Of a DNA stretch of 64,000 nt, positions 45,001 through 57,439 are shown in pieces. Every line of letters begins with the position of its first letter. Positions within the stretch are counted from its first letter, which is position 1. The DNA is from Biscogniauxia marginata. Lineage: Eukaryota; Ascomycota; Sordariomycetes; Xylariales; Xylariaceae. A program made the position numbers and the translations under genes. The notes below the pieces were generated by a model, which was not told the DNA's origin, made no database searches, and saw only the letters and a program-made list of their open reading frames with translations. The DNA is taken from positions 103,676 through 167,675 of the forward strand of contig MU404150.1 of NCBI GenBank assembly GCA_022695795.1, read 5' to 3'.

Positions 45001-48000
45001 GGCTGCTGCCCCTGTCTCCCGTAACCTGGAGTTTAGACAGAGAGAGATACCTAGATACATGTAGATAGAGGTGATAGATGGAAACCAAGGGAAAAAATAG
45101 AAGCGCCTAGCGTCTAAGCGTGACATATCTAATACGAAATCCGCTTAGACCGACACGCAAGAATTGCGCCACTCTGCGCCTCTAATTTGCCTGGCCAGCG
45201 GGGAGGAATTAAGAACCAATGGCCGAGCTTGTTTTTGCTTTGGGGAGACATGGCGTATTCCATTACTTACTTTCTGCTCTGGAAACATCCCCAAGTCATG
45301 GACCTAGTAGGTACGTTGCGTGCTATAGGCTGAGGTGATTATCCCAACTACATGTATTTGTGTAAGAGTAACCGAGGCCAGTTACCGGTACGGAGTATAA
45401 TGTCGACATGTCGGTGAAAAGAACCGGATGCGAGACAAGAGGCCGTGCAACCTAACCTATATGACTTCGCAGCCGTTTCTTATGTGCGTGTGAAATATCC
45501 ATTCCCTATTGATGGGAATCTTCTTTCTTGTTTGAGACAAGGCAAGAAGAGACCGGATAGCTAGGTACCTATGGATGGGCGTGGTGGGAGATCAGATGCG
45601 AAAATCCCCGAATCCCGCTAGTTAGGAAATCTTCTGCTATAGGGTAGAGACGACTGGATGGGACGACCTGTGTGACCACCGACTACTGACCGGGCACATC
45701 CACAATGTGGGATTTGGCGGAGGTTTCCCCCCCCTCCCTCCTTTCGCGGCTGGGATACGGCGCTTCGCTGCGTGAATATACAGCCAATGAAAATTCGCCT
45801 ACTCCAAACGTTTCGTTCGTAGTGGGTGGGGGGGAGGAAGGCAAGAGAGGATTGCAGATTCTATCGTGACTTCTAGTGTATGTATGTAGCTTAGAGAAGT
45901 CCGGCTCTCGCCTCTCTGAGCAGAGCCAGGACGACTAATTGGACAGGGGCCTGGCAGAATGTGGTAAGGGAGAATCGGGTCAGATCCGAAAAGAGGTGTT
46001 TTCGAATTATTGCTTAGCCGCAAGAAGGATACATGGGAATGGAAGAGCTAGAATCATGAAGAAGCTCCCCTCGTTGCATTGCATTGGCAATTTGATAATG
46101 GTGGGGGTGGAAAGCTGATAGAGAGCATGTACAAGTTGCTCACCGCCATGTGTTTGAGAGGGCAAAGGGGGAGACAGAAATGACCCTGCATGTCCGAACT
46201 ACGCAGTAAATGGTCTAGTAAGGCATCGGCAGGCACATATCCTAAAAGACAACTCGTTTCAAGTTTCAGAACGTTCTCCTTGTTTTACTAGAGTGAAAAA
46301 GGGTGGTCATGGATCGGACCAACAAGTTCACGATAGTGTCTATTGCCAGTTTCCCACCCAGACTATTTATTAGTAGGTTCAACCGGCCGTCCGGGCTGAA
46401 GGATGGATAGAAAAGGAGGGGAGGGACGGATAGGAAAAGCCACGGGCGATTCATAATAGATGGACCCTGATCCTGATCTGATTACTTATGACGAGCTGAC
46501 AGCGGGGTTGCTGGAACTGACTGATATACCGATGTGGTTTTGAGCAAGTATGGGCACAGCTTTCTTGCAGCTTGGGTTTTGATGAACAAAGTCAATGAAG
46601 GAGAGGGGAGTGGATATTCGGTGGAATATCTCCAGCGTAGTCTCTCGCGTGGCCATTCCTCCTGAAACCCCTATGCGTTGGCGGGCTTTGACGATCTCAC
46701 GATAAATTCACATGACTGACTGATGCCCTGACATTTTCGACCACCCCACCCCCCACCTTGAGAGATCATAGGTACCTAGATATGCCGTTGTGTCCGTGGG
46801 GAGCCGCGGAGATGGGCAGGGATGGAAACGCATATCATCTCGGTATGAGGTATACTAATCCGAAGATCCAAGAGGACCGGGGGATGAGAGCTCTATTGAA
46901 AGCTTGAGCTGTAGGTGAAGCAACTATCTTAATATTCTTACTCGTCGAGCTCGTTGCTCGTCGACGCGTCTAATGCGCAAATCCTCCTTGGAGGGAGCAG
47001 GAGTGCAGAGGCGATCCGAAGATAGGAATATCTGGGCAAGCAAGGGAATTACAAGCATGGAACAAACGGCAGAGGTTCGATTCGTTCATTTCATCTTCGA
47101 TCATCCCTGAGAATCCACACACGTTGACCACCGAGACTGGCTCTCTGGCTAACCTGGCCTGGTGGAGTGACCAAGAACCGACCAGTCAAGTTCGATCTAG
47201 CTGCTAGTGCTATTACCTACTACTCGCTTTGTGAGGGAGTGTCTTGGGACTCGCGGAGAGTGTAGCAATAGTGAAAGGTGGGAAAGAGGAATCGCCCTTG
47301 TAGGCCACGAGTTCTTCTCATCTTGCCATCGATAACTTGAAATGGCAAAGCAAATATCCCAATCCAGTCCACCCCATTCGCTCGAGAGTGGTCAGTTCAA
47401 GGCTTTGGCCGAAGCATTGGTGGCTTACAGTATGGTGCTAGTCCGTGAGACTGATCTTATACCCACTACTTACCCTACAAGATCATTGGCTTGCAGCGGT
47501 GGTGAGATAGATCCCTGTGGCTTGCCTTGCCCCTCTCGTCCAATCCGTCCCGTCTGACATCCCCCAAGACCACAGTTGCACCACACCACTCCCACTCCGC
47601 AAGGTCCATGGCCAGATGTTGAGACCTCGTGCGACCTCATGTAGGCTCACAAGGAGGCCATCATCGAGGAACGGTGAGGGCATAAGCAGCTCGGATCGTG
47701 ATCCAGGGCCGGCTTGGTGACGGCGTCTCACACCACCTTTTTCGTCGTGTGCCATTCTAAAAAAGAAGAAAACAACTTGCAGCGTAGCGTACCTGCTTTT
47801 CATGCCAGGTCAATCGGTTCCCCCCTGTTTCGCAAAAGGAGGGGGGGGAGAAAGCACCTAAACGGCCTTATAAGTACATAGCTATGGGTGTGACAAGCGG
47901 CTTTGCAGAAAACCCGTGGACTGTGATGCATCGAATAAATGGCGTAGCCTATGATCCGGCCTGGTTAGCTGCGTGGCCGAAGGCACTTCGGTATCTAGTG

Positions 48001-51000
48001 CCTACCTATCACCGGCCGGACCCAGGACCGGCAAGGACCAATAGCCGCGGCTGCCCATGTCCTCTTCTATGCATAGCTCCTCGCATCTCCTACCTGCTGT
48101 GGGCATCACCTGCTGCGGGATGGTTACGAATGAGGAATAGCATCGAGTCTATACAGAACGGCCAAGCGTCGTAGAAGGCCCTAACTCCTGGTGCTCCTCC
48201 ACCGATGAGTTCATAGAGATGCCACGATGCTGTGAATGATGACATGATAGACAAGTTCGCATAGAAGAAATGGGTATTGAGAGTCCCGAGTCTTCGTGGC
48301 CTATGTAGCTAGAGGTGCAAGACTAGCCGGAGAATGGGCTTGCTGACCTAGGTATACGCACGCACAGCGAGGCTACAAACCTGGTTAGAGCTTCGGATCG
48401 CCAATACTCTCTCGCCTGCTAGCCCCCGAGTGTGCCCAATCGGAAAGTCAAAGGTTAGCCTCTGAGATCCCATTAGCTTGAGGCACCTGTTGTCCATTGG
48501 TGAGGCATGTACGTGTAGGTAGTGTAGGTTAGATAGAGAGGGAATTACACGATGTCCGTACGGCGAGGCCAAGAGCGTTAGAATTCCCCCTTTGGATCGG
48601 AGTGGATTCCATGTTCCTCATGGCCTGGGGAATATCCACTTTCTGGTGTCGTGACAACATCCCACTTAGTTGACTTATACTAGTAAATAATCGACGAGAG
48701 CCTCTCCGAGATCGCCTTGGTTGGAAGGACGATTGGCCGCCCTTTTTGGGACCTCCTGCAGCATCTACATCCCCGTATCGCAGACCCTGCAGCTTCATCG
48801 ACATTCGTACCTAGTTTTCTCTGTTACGGGGTGTCGTAACTGGCCCGTCCCGTGCACCCCCTCGGCCATCTCGACCGGCTAACGCGTGCGTCCAGGATCA
48901 CCAACCGTTCTGTGCCTCGTTGGTTGTGTTGGACCCATCATATTCCGTTTCTCGATATCACATTGCATGCTCTTCTGACCTCACGTATTGATCATTATAG
49001 CCTTGCTCTTCGGCTGGCAGGAGGGAATGCGATGTCAGGCACAAGGCTTATTTCCCAACGTTAGACATCGCATCGAGGCTGCGAGTTAGTTTTAAATGTG
49101 AAGCTTTTTTTTTCCGAGTGACACTGGGGGATATCAACCTTCACCGCCGATTCCATCCCCAAGCATCCAACATCTCTCAGCCTCAGTCAAGTCTCAGACC
49201 GTTGCGGATACCGCTCCACAATCAACAACAATAACAACGTCTGTCCGTTTCAGTCTGCATCCGTTTCTAGGGAAATCCTCGACCGACTTTTGTCGCGTGG
49301 GCATCGAAGCCCATTTCTTGCATTTCCCCCATCCTGCCAGTTTGACAAGAACCACGACAGTTTTGGGGAAACCCAATTACACGAAGGACGGCGGGTCATC
49401 CGATCTTTTTCAGGTTTCCACATAATATGCCCAAGGGCATCATCAGCTTCGATTAGCTTAGCTGAGGACGGAACACTCGTTCTTATCGCCACCACCTGCA
49501 GCAGCGGCAGCAGCAGCGGCAGCAACTGTAGCAGCAACTGCTGCAGCTTCAGTCCAACAATTCACTTTCGACGGGGGTCTGGCCAGGAGCCGTGGACGGC
49601 CATTGGACCACGGGAGGCCTGCCTCGCATCGTAACATACATCGTAACGTAACTGGCAAAAGTCGACATTGCATTTTCATTTTGCCTCCCGAGTCACTCGC
49701 AGATTGACAGCACCAAACTAGCGACCGGATCCGCCATCACTCAGGCCCGGCCAGGTGTTATTAGTGCATTCTCATACACTCTACATATTATATGTGCATT
49801 TACACAAGACCAGCCGAGATTCTTCGCTAAAGCACTCCGACTCTGGCGACTTGGCGCAGCTCTCTACTCTATATTCCAGGTTTCCCGAGGTTCTTGTTCT
49901 CCTTCTATTCGTCTGAAACGGGAGCTGGATATCCCGTTCGACTGGCAATCTATGTACAACTTATATCTACCAATTACATACCTGCCTACCTTACATTGAC
50001 TTGGGTGGTATTATCTAAGCCGGCCGTCCGTCCAGAGCAAAGTCATTCTGCGTCATTGACTGCCTCCCTCCCCCTGCTGCGAGCATAGGCCTGTCTATAG
50101 GACTTCTCCGAAGCAGCGTGTATTCCGTACTATAATCCATGTTCCTGCGAAGAACCTGGAATACGAAAGACGAATTAGCCAAGGGACGATAATTAATCCC
50201 GGGCTTCGTTTTGGACTTCGTTTTGGACTTCATTCTGGACTGCGTTTTCCATATTACACAAATAACCCCCTTGTGTTGCTATTTTCCCACGCTTGCACCG
50301 CCCGAGGATACGTTTTTGGTATTCTATTGCTGGGTATTACTACGACTTATACACACTAGGTTATAGCAAGTACCTACCTACCTTACACTGCCGGGACACG
50401 GGACACGGGACTACCTAACGTGTGTCGCATCGGTACCTCCATTTAGCAGCAGCTTGCTGCGGTGGAGGAAGTCACTGGATCCCTGTCGGACTTTCAAACT
50501 AGGGAGTTGGCTAATCCAAGCTGTCCCAAGCCATTTTGGAAGCGACGAGCAACGCTAAAGAGGGACCGACCGCCCGCTGTCAAAAGGAGACGATCCCTTT
50601 CCCCTTCCCGATTCCTCCCCCCTTCCCCCCCAAGTACGTACCTAACCTACCTACACACACACTAACACAAGAGGGTGGCTCCAGTGGCCATCGCCCCAGT
50701 TGATCCCAGCTGAGCTTGCCAGTGATGCGGGCGTAGGTACTTGTACGTATTCTGTCCTTTTAAGGAAGGGAAGTCCGTCTTAGTCCCAGCGATCAAAAAG
50801 CCTCAAGCTAAACAAGCTAAACAACTTGGAACCTACACCCCTCCCCTCCATCTATCCTGCTACATACACCATCCAGCCTATCTACCTCTACCTCTACCTC
50901 TACCTCTTCCTCTGCCACCTCTCTCCTCCCTCTTTCTTCTCTCTTCTCTGCTGCTGCTGCTGCTGCTGCTGCTGCCCGACCTTCTTGACTTCTCTACATT

Positions 51001-51512
51001 CGTGACCTCATCAAGCATCTATTTTCCCCAAACCCAACACACCATCTTGTTCTCCCCATTCGATCCGATCGACCAATTCCCGTCGCCTACGTCTCAAGTC
51101 GATCGCGCCTATTGGATTTTGACTAAGCTTATGGGACGGTCCTTCATCCCGTCCTCCTCCTCCGGCCAGTTCTTAATTGAATCTGGCTGCCCTTTCATTT
51201 TCTGGGGGTCTGTGATCCTGGGTTAGTGTATCTGTTATTATTCAATCAAAGCTCACCGCCGACACCCGACGCCGGACCTCGTTCTTCTATTCTGCCGTGT
51301 TGTTGTTGTTGTCGTGTTGCCCTTCAAACGCCAGCCGCTTGATCGCCCGCCTACTTGCCCCCCCATTCTATGCGACAGTCCCCACATCGTCGTCACCGCT
51401 CTTTATAGTTGTCCCAGCGACTACCAGTAATACAAAAAACAAATCCTCCCTCGGCAGCTCTGCGCGACTATCGCCCTCGTCGTCAACCTGTCGCCTCACC
51501 CCCACGCCCATC
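42070..51512. other. Long gene-free interval (9.4 kb)
   Basis: No supported protein gene in 9.4 kb. Frames here are short, lack splice-consistent extensions and have no recognisable motifs. The interval contains pyrimidine-rich tracts (for example 42900-42935), many TACCTA/TAGGTA motifs including the TACCTAGGTA palindrome at 43442-43451, and, near the right end, CT-rich leader-like DNA and a (CTG)9 run at 50948-50974. The last 0.8 kb is probably promoter and 5' UTR of the J-domain gene. No tRNA with matching A and B boxes was found by eye. Noncoding RNA genes cannot be excluded. Confidence 0.55.
50948..50974 (+). repeat. (CTG)9 microsatellite in probable 5' leader
   Basis: Nine CTG units in CT-rich sequence upstream of the J-domain gene. 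It lies inside an upstream open frame beginning at 50741. Trinucleotide tracts of this kind often vary in length among strains. Confidence 0.9.
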
Positions 51513-53279
51513 ATGACAACCCTCCCCTCTGACCCCTACAAGATCCTCGGCGTGCTCAAGGATGCCCAGCTCCCGGAGATTCGAACAGCCTACCGTAAAC
51601 TGGTCCTCAAGTGCCACCCCGACAAGGTCCATGATCCCCAGTTGAAGGAGGAGAAGCAAACCGAGTTCCAGCGTGTTCAACAGGCCTACGAGCTTCTCAT
51701 CAACGACAGCGAGAGGGAAAAATATGACAGGTTGGCAGAGTATCAGACCTTCAAGGAGCAGAACGAGAAGACGAAGAACTCAGCACCCCCCGTCTCGTCA
51801 AATCGGTCACCTAAACGTGAAGGAACTACGTTTTACGACGTCAAAGAAGCATCACCCCGGCCTTCGACATTTGCGAAGGCCAGCCCCTATGGACGCACCC
51901 CCCCTCGGTCCTATGAAGACAACATCGCCACCCCTCGGTCCGAGGAAGTTCGCCAGGCTCGGAAGGCTGCTAGTTACGAGAAGGAGAGACCGCCTAGACG
52001 TGAAGAAGAACGACGGCGACGCGACAAAGATGACGACTGGCTGCGCGAGAAGGAGAAGGAAAAGGAGAGGGTGAAAGAGAAAGAAAGGAAGGAGAAGTCT
52101 AGGGAGGAGAAGGACAGACGCGACAGGGAAAAGGAGAGGGATAGACGCGATAAGGAGAAGAAGAAGTCTTCTCCCGAGAAGGTCCACAGGAGAGACTCTG
52201 ACGAGAAACGCCGTCACAAGCAACCCTACGTAGAGGTGTCCCCGGAAGAAAACGAAGAGGTCGTCTACTCCTCGTCCTATAAATCGGACAAGAAGAAATC
52301 GAGTAGTAACCGCAGGCATGAAGAGCCTGTCAGAGAGACCAGCCGTCCGCCCGTGTCAGAGCGCGAACGGAAGAACTCGGCCAACATTGAAACCGCGTTA
52401 CGATATATGCAACGATCCGGTGGTATGCCGCCCGCGCTGACTCGAGCACATACCTTCCAAGAGGAGAGTTACAACGCCAGGCACCCCACATCCCAAAATG
52501 TCATCCCAGTCCCGACTCCGCCTCCGGCCACTGCGGCGGTCTACCCACCACCTCCTAAGCAAGAGGACCGGGACATAACCGTAGAGGAAGACAGGGGAAG
52601 AAGACCGCCTGCCAGGACATCCGCACGTCATACGTCGTTTTCCAAAGATAAATCACACAAAAAGTCGGGTATGTCTAGGGAAGTACCAGTCTTGTCAGAT
52701 CCCGAGACACCCACGCCGCGGCCGATTCCTTCGTTTAAAAAGACGCATTCTACCCCCCATGGTATGCATGCAGACAGAATTCCCCTTAGTCGTGCGAACA
52801 CCGACGGCTTCGCCCGCCCAGTCCCAGTTTCTCTGGATCGCTCCCACACTTGGTACCCCGGAGCGGAACGTGACCGGGAGCGCAGTCGTTCACGACACGA
52901 CCGACATGACCGTGCCGCATACACGGATGAGGACTCGGAGGAGGAGCGGGATCACCGCCACCGTCGCGATCGGAAAACCCACTCTCCCGGCCCCATGCCG
53001 GGCCACCATACTTTCCGATATACCGTGGACAATGGTAGGAGCGTTCCGGTACGACCAGCGTACCATGCTGAGGAGACTCCCCGGGCATATAAACCCAAGG
53101 CTAACGGCGCGGTGCGTATAGAGCGCAATACCTACCCGACGCATGGCCATGTAGACTACGAAGACGACGGAGGGCAATACTTCCCGAAGGTGAAGTATGC
53201 GCCACAATTTGACGAGAACGAAATCAGCTATAGCAACGTACCGCATTCGTCCTACCGCGCCGAAGGGCTGTACACTTGA
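51513..53279 (+). CDS. J-domain (DnaJ/Hsp40) protein (588 aa)
   Basis: The start is set at Met 51513, which opens MTTLPSDPYKILGVLKDAQL directly before the J domain; the frame is open further upstream from 51297, but that part is Ser-rich and leader-like. The J domain covers about residues 5-75, with the essential HPD at 35-37 (KLVLKCHPDKVHD) and helix IV ELLINDSEREKYDRL. The rest is not a canonical DnaJ: there is no G/F region, zinc fingers or substrate-binding barrels. Instead there is a very charged R/K/E/D block (about 140-260, REKEKEKERVKEKERKEKSR-like) and a disordered Pro/Arg/Ser/His-rich tail to YRAEGLYT. It should stimulate the ATPase of an Hsp70. The RS/RE-rich tail suggests a nuclear or RNA-linked role (inference). 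Apparently intron-less. Confidence 0.88.
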   Translation: MTTLPSDPYKILGVLKDAQLPEIRTAYRKLVLKCHPDKVHDPQLKEEKQTEFQRVQQAYELLINDSEREKYDRLAEYQTFKEQNEKTKNSAPPVSSNRSPKREGTTFYDVKEASPRPSTFAKASPYGRTPPRSYEDNIATPRSEEVRQARKAASYEKERPPRREEERRRRDKDDDWLREKEKEKERVKEKERKEKSREEKDRRDREKERDRRDKEKKKSSPEKVHRRDSDEKRRHKQPYVEVSPEENEEVVYSSSYKSDKKKSSSNRRHEEPVRETSRPPVSERERKNSANIETALRYMQRSGGMPPALTRAHTFQEESYNARHPTSQNVIPVPTPPPATAAVYPPPPKQEDRDITVEEDRGRRPPARTSARHTSFSKDKSHKKSGMSREVPVLSDPETPTPRPIPSFKKTHSTPHGMHADRIPLSRANTDGFARPVPVSLDRSHTWYPGAERDRERSRSRHDRHDRAAYTDEDSEEERDHRHRRDRKTHSPGPMPGHHTFRYTVDNGRSVPVRPAYHAEETPRAYKPKANGAVRIERNTYPTHGHVDYEDDGGQYFPKVKYAPQFDENEISYSNVPHSSYRAEGLYT

Positions 53280-54115
53280 AGGCTTTGACACGAATTCTGC
53301 TGTCTCCTCCCTCCGGTCCTACCTTTGGGCCTCCGTGAGGTATGTTGGTCACAGCGTAGCTTGCTATTAGCTCGCTACACGGTATTTAAATACCAAATTC
53401 ATATCTTGAGCCTCATTCTTTGCGTGTCTTTTCGGCGTTCTTCGGGACATCCCCGTGTCTTGTGTGGGCTTCCACCCGGTGTTTTTGGTTGCTTGTTTTT
53501 CTTTGGGCTTTCCCGATACCAATTACCAAGAAACTTTATGAAATGCAGTAACGACTTGATGGCATTTTTTAAGCTGGAAATTTAGGGAACAGGAATGAAT
53601 GAGGAATGGAAGTGAGATAAGGATGATACATGGGTGAAGGGCTTAACCTCTCGGGAATCTGTCTAGGCGATTGGGCAGCCTCGACTGGGCCGAGTCTGCC
53701 CAAGGCGACCAGCCTTCAGCCAATCTGACAGCCGTTTGAGACATTCGGATCCAACAACGACTACGAGGTCGACGGCCATTGGTCCAATTATACATAATCC
53801 CCTCTTTAAACCTCTCCTCGCCTTACCAACAAACCATCTTCAACTACCCGAACTCCTTAACGAGAATTTACGACAGAAAGAAAGAATAAATCAAGACATC
53901 ATTTTATTGCTTTCTAGTGTTTTATTCTTGGGCTGTATTCTTTTCCTCCAAATTTTTTTTTTCCGAGTACATCATTCTCTATCCTCTTCTTGTTTATTCC
54001 ATATTGCTCGACATGATTGAGTGGATGTTGTTACTTTCACGATATCTGTCGCACGGCTTACTACTACGTACGAATTTAAATCTACAATTTATCCACCACC
54101 TTTTTTGTTTGCATC

Positions 54116-54392
54116 ATGGGCGACAGTTTTGGTCGGGACGGCTTAGGCTCCGGGAGGCATATCATTTCTTTTTACGACAGTCGCGCTCTCAGTTGCGCTA
54201 TATCTCCTGTTCGGATCATTTTTCGGGGGAGGCCTGCTTCACATTTTCAGGGAGTTTTCAATTGTTTTTCCGATGGAGGACTGGTGGGGAGAGATGGCAC
54301 GAATACACAGGAATTTTTCCACTTTTTGTTTTGTTTTATTGTTGGCTAGCATTATCATTGTCATCTCTCTTATCTTTTTTTTTCTTGCTTGA
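54116..54392 (+). other. Possible small two-helix membrane protein with a one-base frame break
   Basis: The frame from ATG 54116 reads MGDSFGRDGLGSGRHIISF. Around the T-run at 54168-54173 the neighbouring frame takes over with TTVALSVALYLLFGSFFGGG, then LLHIFREFSIVF, MEDWWGEMARIHRNF and a second hydrophobic stretch STFCFVLLLASIIIVISLIF up to TGA at 54390-54392. Two good membrane-like helices and promoter-like DNA upstream are suggestive, but the frame break means it is either a pseudogene, a sequence error in the T-run, or chance. No family is recognised. Confidence 0.25.
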
Positions 54393-56157
54393 ACGCAAGT
54401 ACGCTCTTTTCTACCTTGGTTCATGCGAGGAAGAGGGATGGATAAACGGGAGAAAGAGATGGGACAGGCCAGGAAGTTTGGGAAGGGGGATACAGTCGGA
54501 ACGGATAGACCGGGAAGAAAGCGCGTTTGGCAACTTCTATGGTCGCGCTGCTACATAGCTCAAATCACCTGGAATGGATTTTTGGAAGGGCACGGGAGAG
54601 GAAAGCCTACGTGGGAAAGAGTACAAAGTAGAGAAGGTAGTTTAGATATCGGGGAAGAAGCGGGAGAGTGAGTGAATCACGCTTATGACATGAAAGATAC
54701 GGCAATGAATATGAATTTTTAAAACTACCTACCTAATCTTTGATTCTTTTCTGCCCTTTATTAAATATCCATACTGCCTGCCTATTAGAAATTCTGAAAT
54801 TAAATGCTCGTTCCACTTCGCATTAATACTAAGTGAAACAAACTGGTCGTTGTGTGGCATATTATTTTTATACATGTAGATATTATATGACTCGTAATTA
54901 TAGTAAAGGTAAAGGCAATATTTAGATTAAGGTTTATATTTAATATAATGAGATCTCCTATTAATAAAAGTTGATGTTTATAAATATAACAAGACAAACA
55001 TGGCAGGCTTATACTTTAAACATTTATATACTTACATAGCACTTAAGAAATTGGTCTATACGTGTATTAGTATTTGAAATCCCATTATACCATATTTAAG
55101 TGCCTACCATTGTAAGATAATTATACCACCCGTTCCGTTGTATGAAATGTTCCCCATAGTAACCCGTACACCATTTCCACCTGGCACTTCACACAAGTTC
55201 GCATAATTACTGCCGCCCCGTCCCATGAACATCAACGTTGAGGGAAGGGAAAATAGGTGAATTGCTGTTACTAAGAGACAGAAAGGCGAGCGAATAGACA
55301 TCTCTTCCAATCTAGCCTTCCCTGACGTAGTAGATATCTCGCCCCCTCCATTCGATCGAGTAGATACAGAACGGCTTGGTAGGGCAACATTGGAGTTGAC
55401 CGGTGCTTATGCTATCTTGATTACTGAACTCGACCCGACCCGACTCGACTGGACCCAACGCGACACAGACCGGTTATATATACGTATGTATCTGCCTCGA
55501 GTTCAAGCTCGACGGCCACTCACAGAGGGAGGGAGACAGCAGGGCTAATTAGATCTCGGTTGGTATGTCATCATCATCAGCGTCCTCAAGCCGCGGAGCA
55601 ACCCCCGTATACGTCAATATTACATACGTATATATCCACACACATATACGCACATACATGACCTCCCTGCCCTTTGACCGGGCTGATAATATCTCTCTAT
55701 CCCCCCTTCCCCCTAATAGGTTTTTCGTTCGGGCAGTTAGTAACACAGCAGCAGCAGCAGTAGCAGCAGGAGGTTGGGGGGCCACAGAAAAAGCGAGAGC
55801 AAGTCGGGATATGTCAGGCAGACAAGACCGGGAGAGAGAGAAAGAAAGAAAGAAAGAAAGAAAGAGAAAGCGAGCTAATCTGGTTTTTTCATGTAGGCCA
55901 TTGCATGATCTTACGTATGTATGTGGCCTGCCGACATAACACGACTTATCCTCATGTTTCCCCAGATCCGATCTCCCCCCACCCAGAAGAAAAAAAGGAG
56001 GACCTAAGTTGCGACTACATATACATACGTATATATATTCCTTCGGTAGGACACGTGGGTAGTACGAATGAGGTAACTACCTACCTAGAGTATATCTGTA
56101 TGTCTATACTAATGTACGTATGTAAGTATGTATAATACGTAAAGTGGATATAGACTA

Positions 56158-56188
56158 TACCTACCTACCTACCTACCTACCTACCTAC
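56158..56188 (+). repeat. TACC tetranucleotide microsatellite
   Basis: A run of TACC units in gene-poor DNA; the same tetramer is part of the TACCTAGGTA palindromes found throughout the window. Confidence 0.9.
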
Positions 56189-57439
56189 ATATGTATAAGT
56201 ACTAAGTATGCAATAGACGACATGGGTTATAAAAAAAGTAGATACCTTTACGTCACAACACTTGATCATCAGCCTCTCTCTCTCTCTCTCTCTTGTCCCA
56301 CCCTCCCCAATCTAACTAAAACCCAATTAGATATCACGCCGGTAAAGGAGCAACAAGAATTTATCTGTATAACGTTTGAAAAAAAGACTGTTCTTATACA
56401 TAATGAGTATACCACACTAACTACTTATTAGCAAGAGAGTCAGAAAAGGGGGAGAGAAGAGGGGAAAGCGAAGCAGCTTAAGAGCGGGGATTTCAATAGG
56501 TGGTTCTCCTTTTTTTTTTTCTTCATAAATACCCAATCCAACCAGTGTCCCCCAAATATGCAATGCAGGTTTCAAAAAATTGGTAATACATATGTATCTA
56601 TGTACAATAGACCTACATCATCTTACATATATTATCGGGACGGGTAAGGGAGGAACCAACCCTATCATCGAACGAGGACCAGTGAGATAGATGTGAGATG
56701 AGATCCGCAAGATCGATCGAGCCAGGATCAAAATGAACCAGTAACCTTCCTTACTATGTACCTATGTACCAAGTTTCTTATTCCTTTTTTTATTTTTATT
56801 TATTGTACCTACCTACCTCCTATTAATGAATTTCTACCCAACGAACTTATATAATCTACACAGCACCTCTAGTTACCCGACTAAGCAAAGGAAGGAGGTA
56901 AAAATAAAATAAAAAGGTTTCGATTTTATATTTTATATTTTAAAAGGCTTCAATTAAAAACCGAGCCTAAACTACATAGAGCTATAAATAAAAAAAGGAC
57001 TAGAGGGGAATAAAAACGGAAAGGAAATTCTAGTTGGTGGGTATATCCGATACGCAGGTATGTGGCGGTCTTTCTTTCAAAAAAACAACCACCACCCAAA
57101 AAATAAATAAATAGATAAATAAATAAAAATCTCAAAAGCAACGCCGTCCCAATGAATGGTGATGATGATGAAATTGTGCATGTGAATATGGATAGGCGTA
57201 CGAGAGGGGGGTGTGTATGAGGGAAACACTACCCAATCCCGATACGATCCAGTTTTTCCAAAGCACAAGTCTCTCTCTCTCTCTCTCTCTCTCAAGCAAG
57301 TTCTAGTCGCCCAGCTCGCTACTAATTCGTAAGTTATCAGTCCTTCCTTCATATCTTACATCTGGGTGTCTAATCCCTGTTCTTATTTTTCTCTCCTATG
57401 TATAATAGTAGTACACGACGGGATCACGGGGAACCGATA

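Larger units (their letters stand above)
53280..57439. other. Long gene-poor interval (4.2 kb) with microsatellites
   Basis: No recognised gene. Microsatellites: GAAA-type at about 55838-55865, TACC at 56158-56188, CT at 56275-56293 and CT at 57270-57293, plus an AT-rich patch at 54830-55010. A possible small membrane protein is noted separately at 54116-54392. 53760-54110 has promoter-like features (CCATTGG, a TATA-like ATTATACATAA and a CT-rich stretch). Confidence 0.5.

Noticed and set aside
47060..47110. GGTTCGATTC resembling a tRNA B box
   Set aside because: No matching A box, no cloverleaf pairing and no acceptor stem on either side.
53917..54558. 213-residue open frame
   Set aside because: Phe/Leu-rich, no motif. 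Only part of the neighbouring frames looks protein-like, so I kept just a low-confidence note for 54116-54392.
55838..56188. Short tandem repeats that could suggest a CRISPR-like array
   Set aside because: Perfect 4-bp microsatellites without spacers; the genome is eukaryotic.
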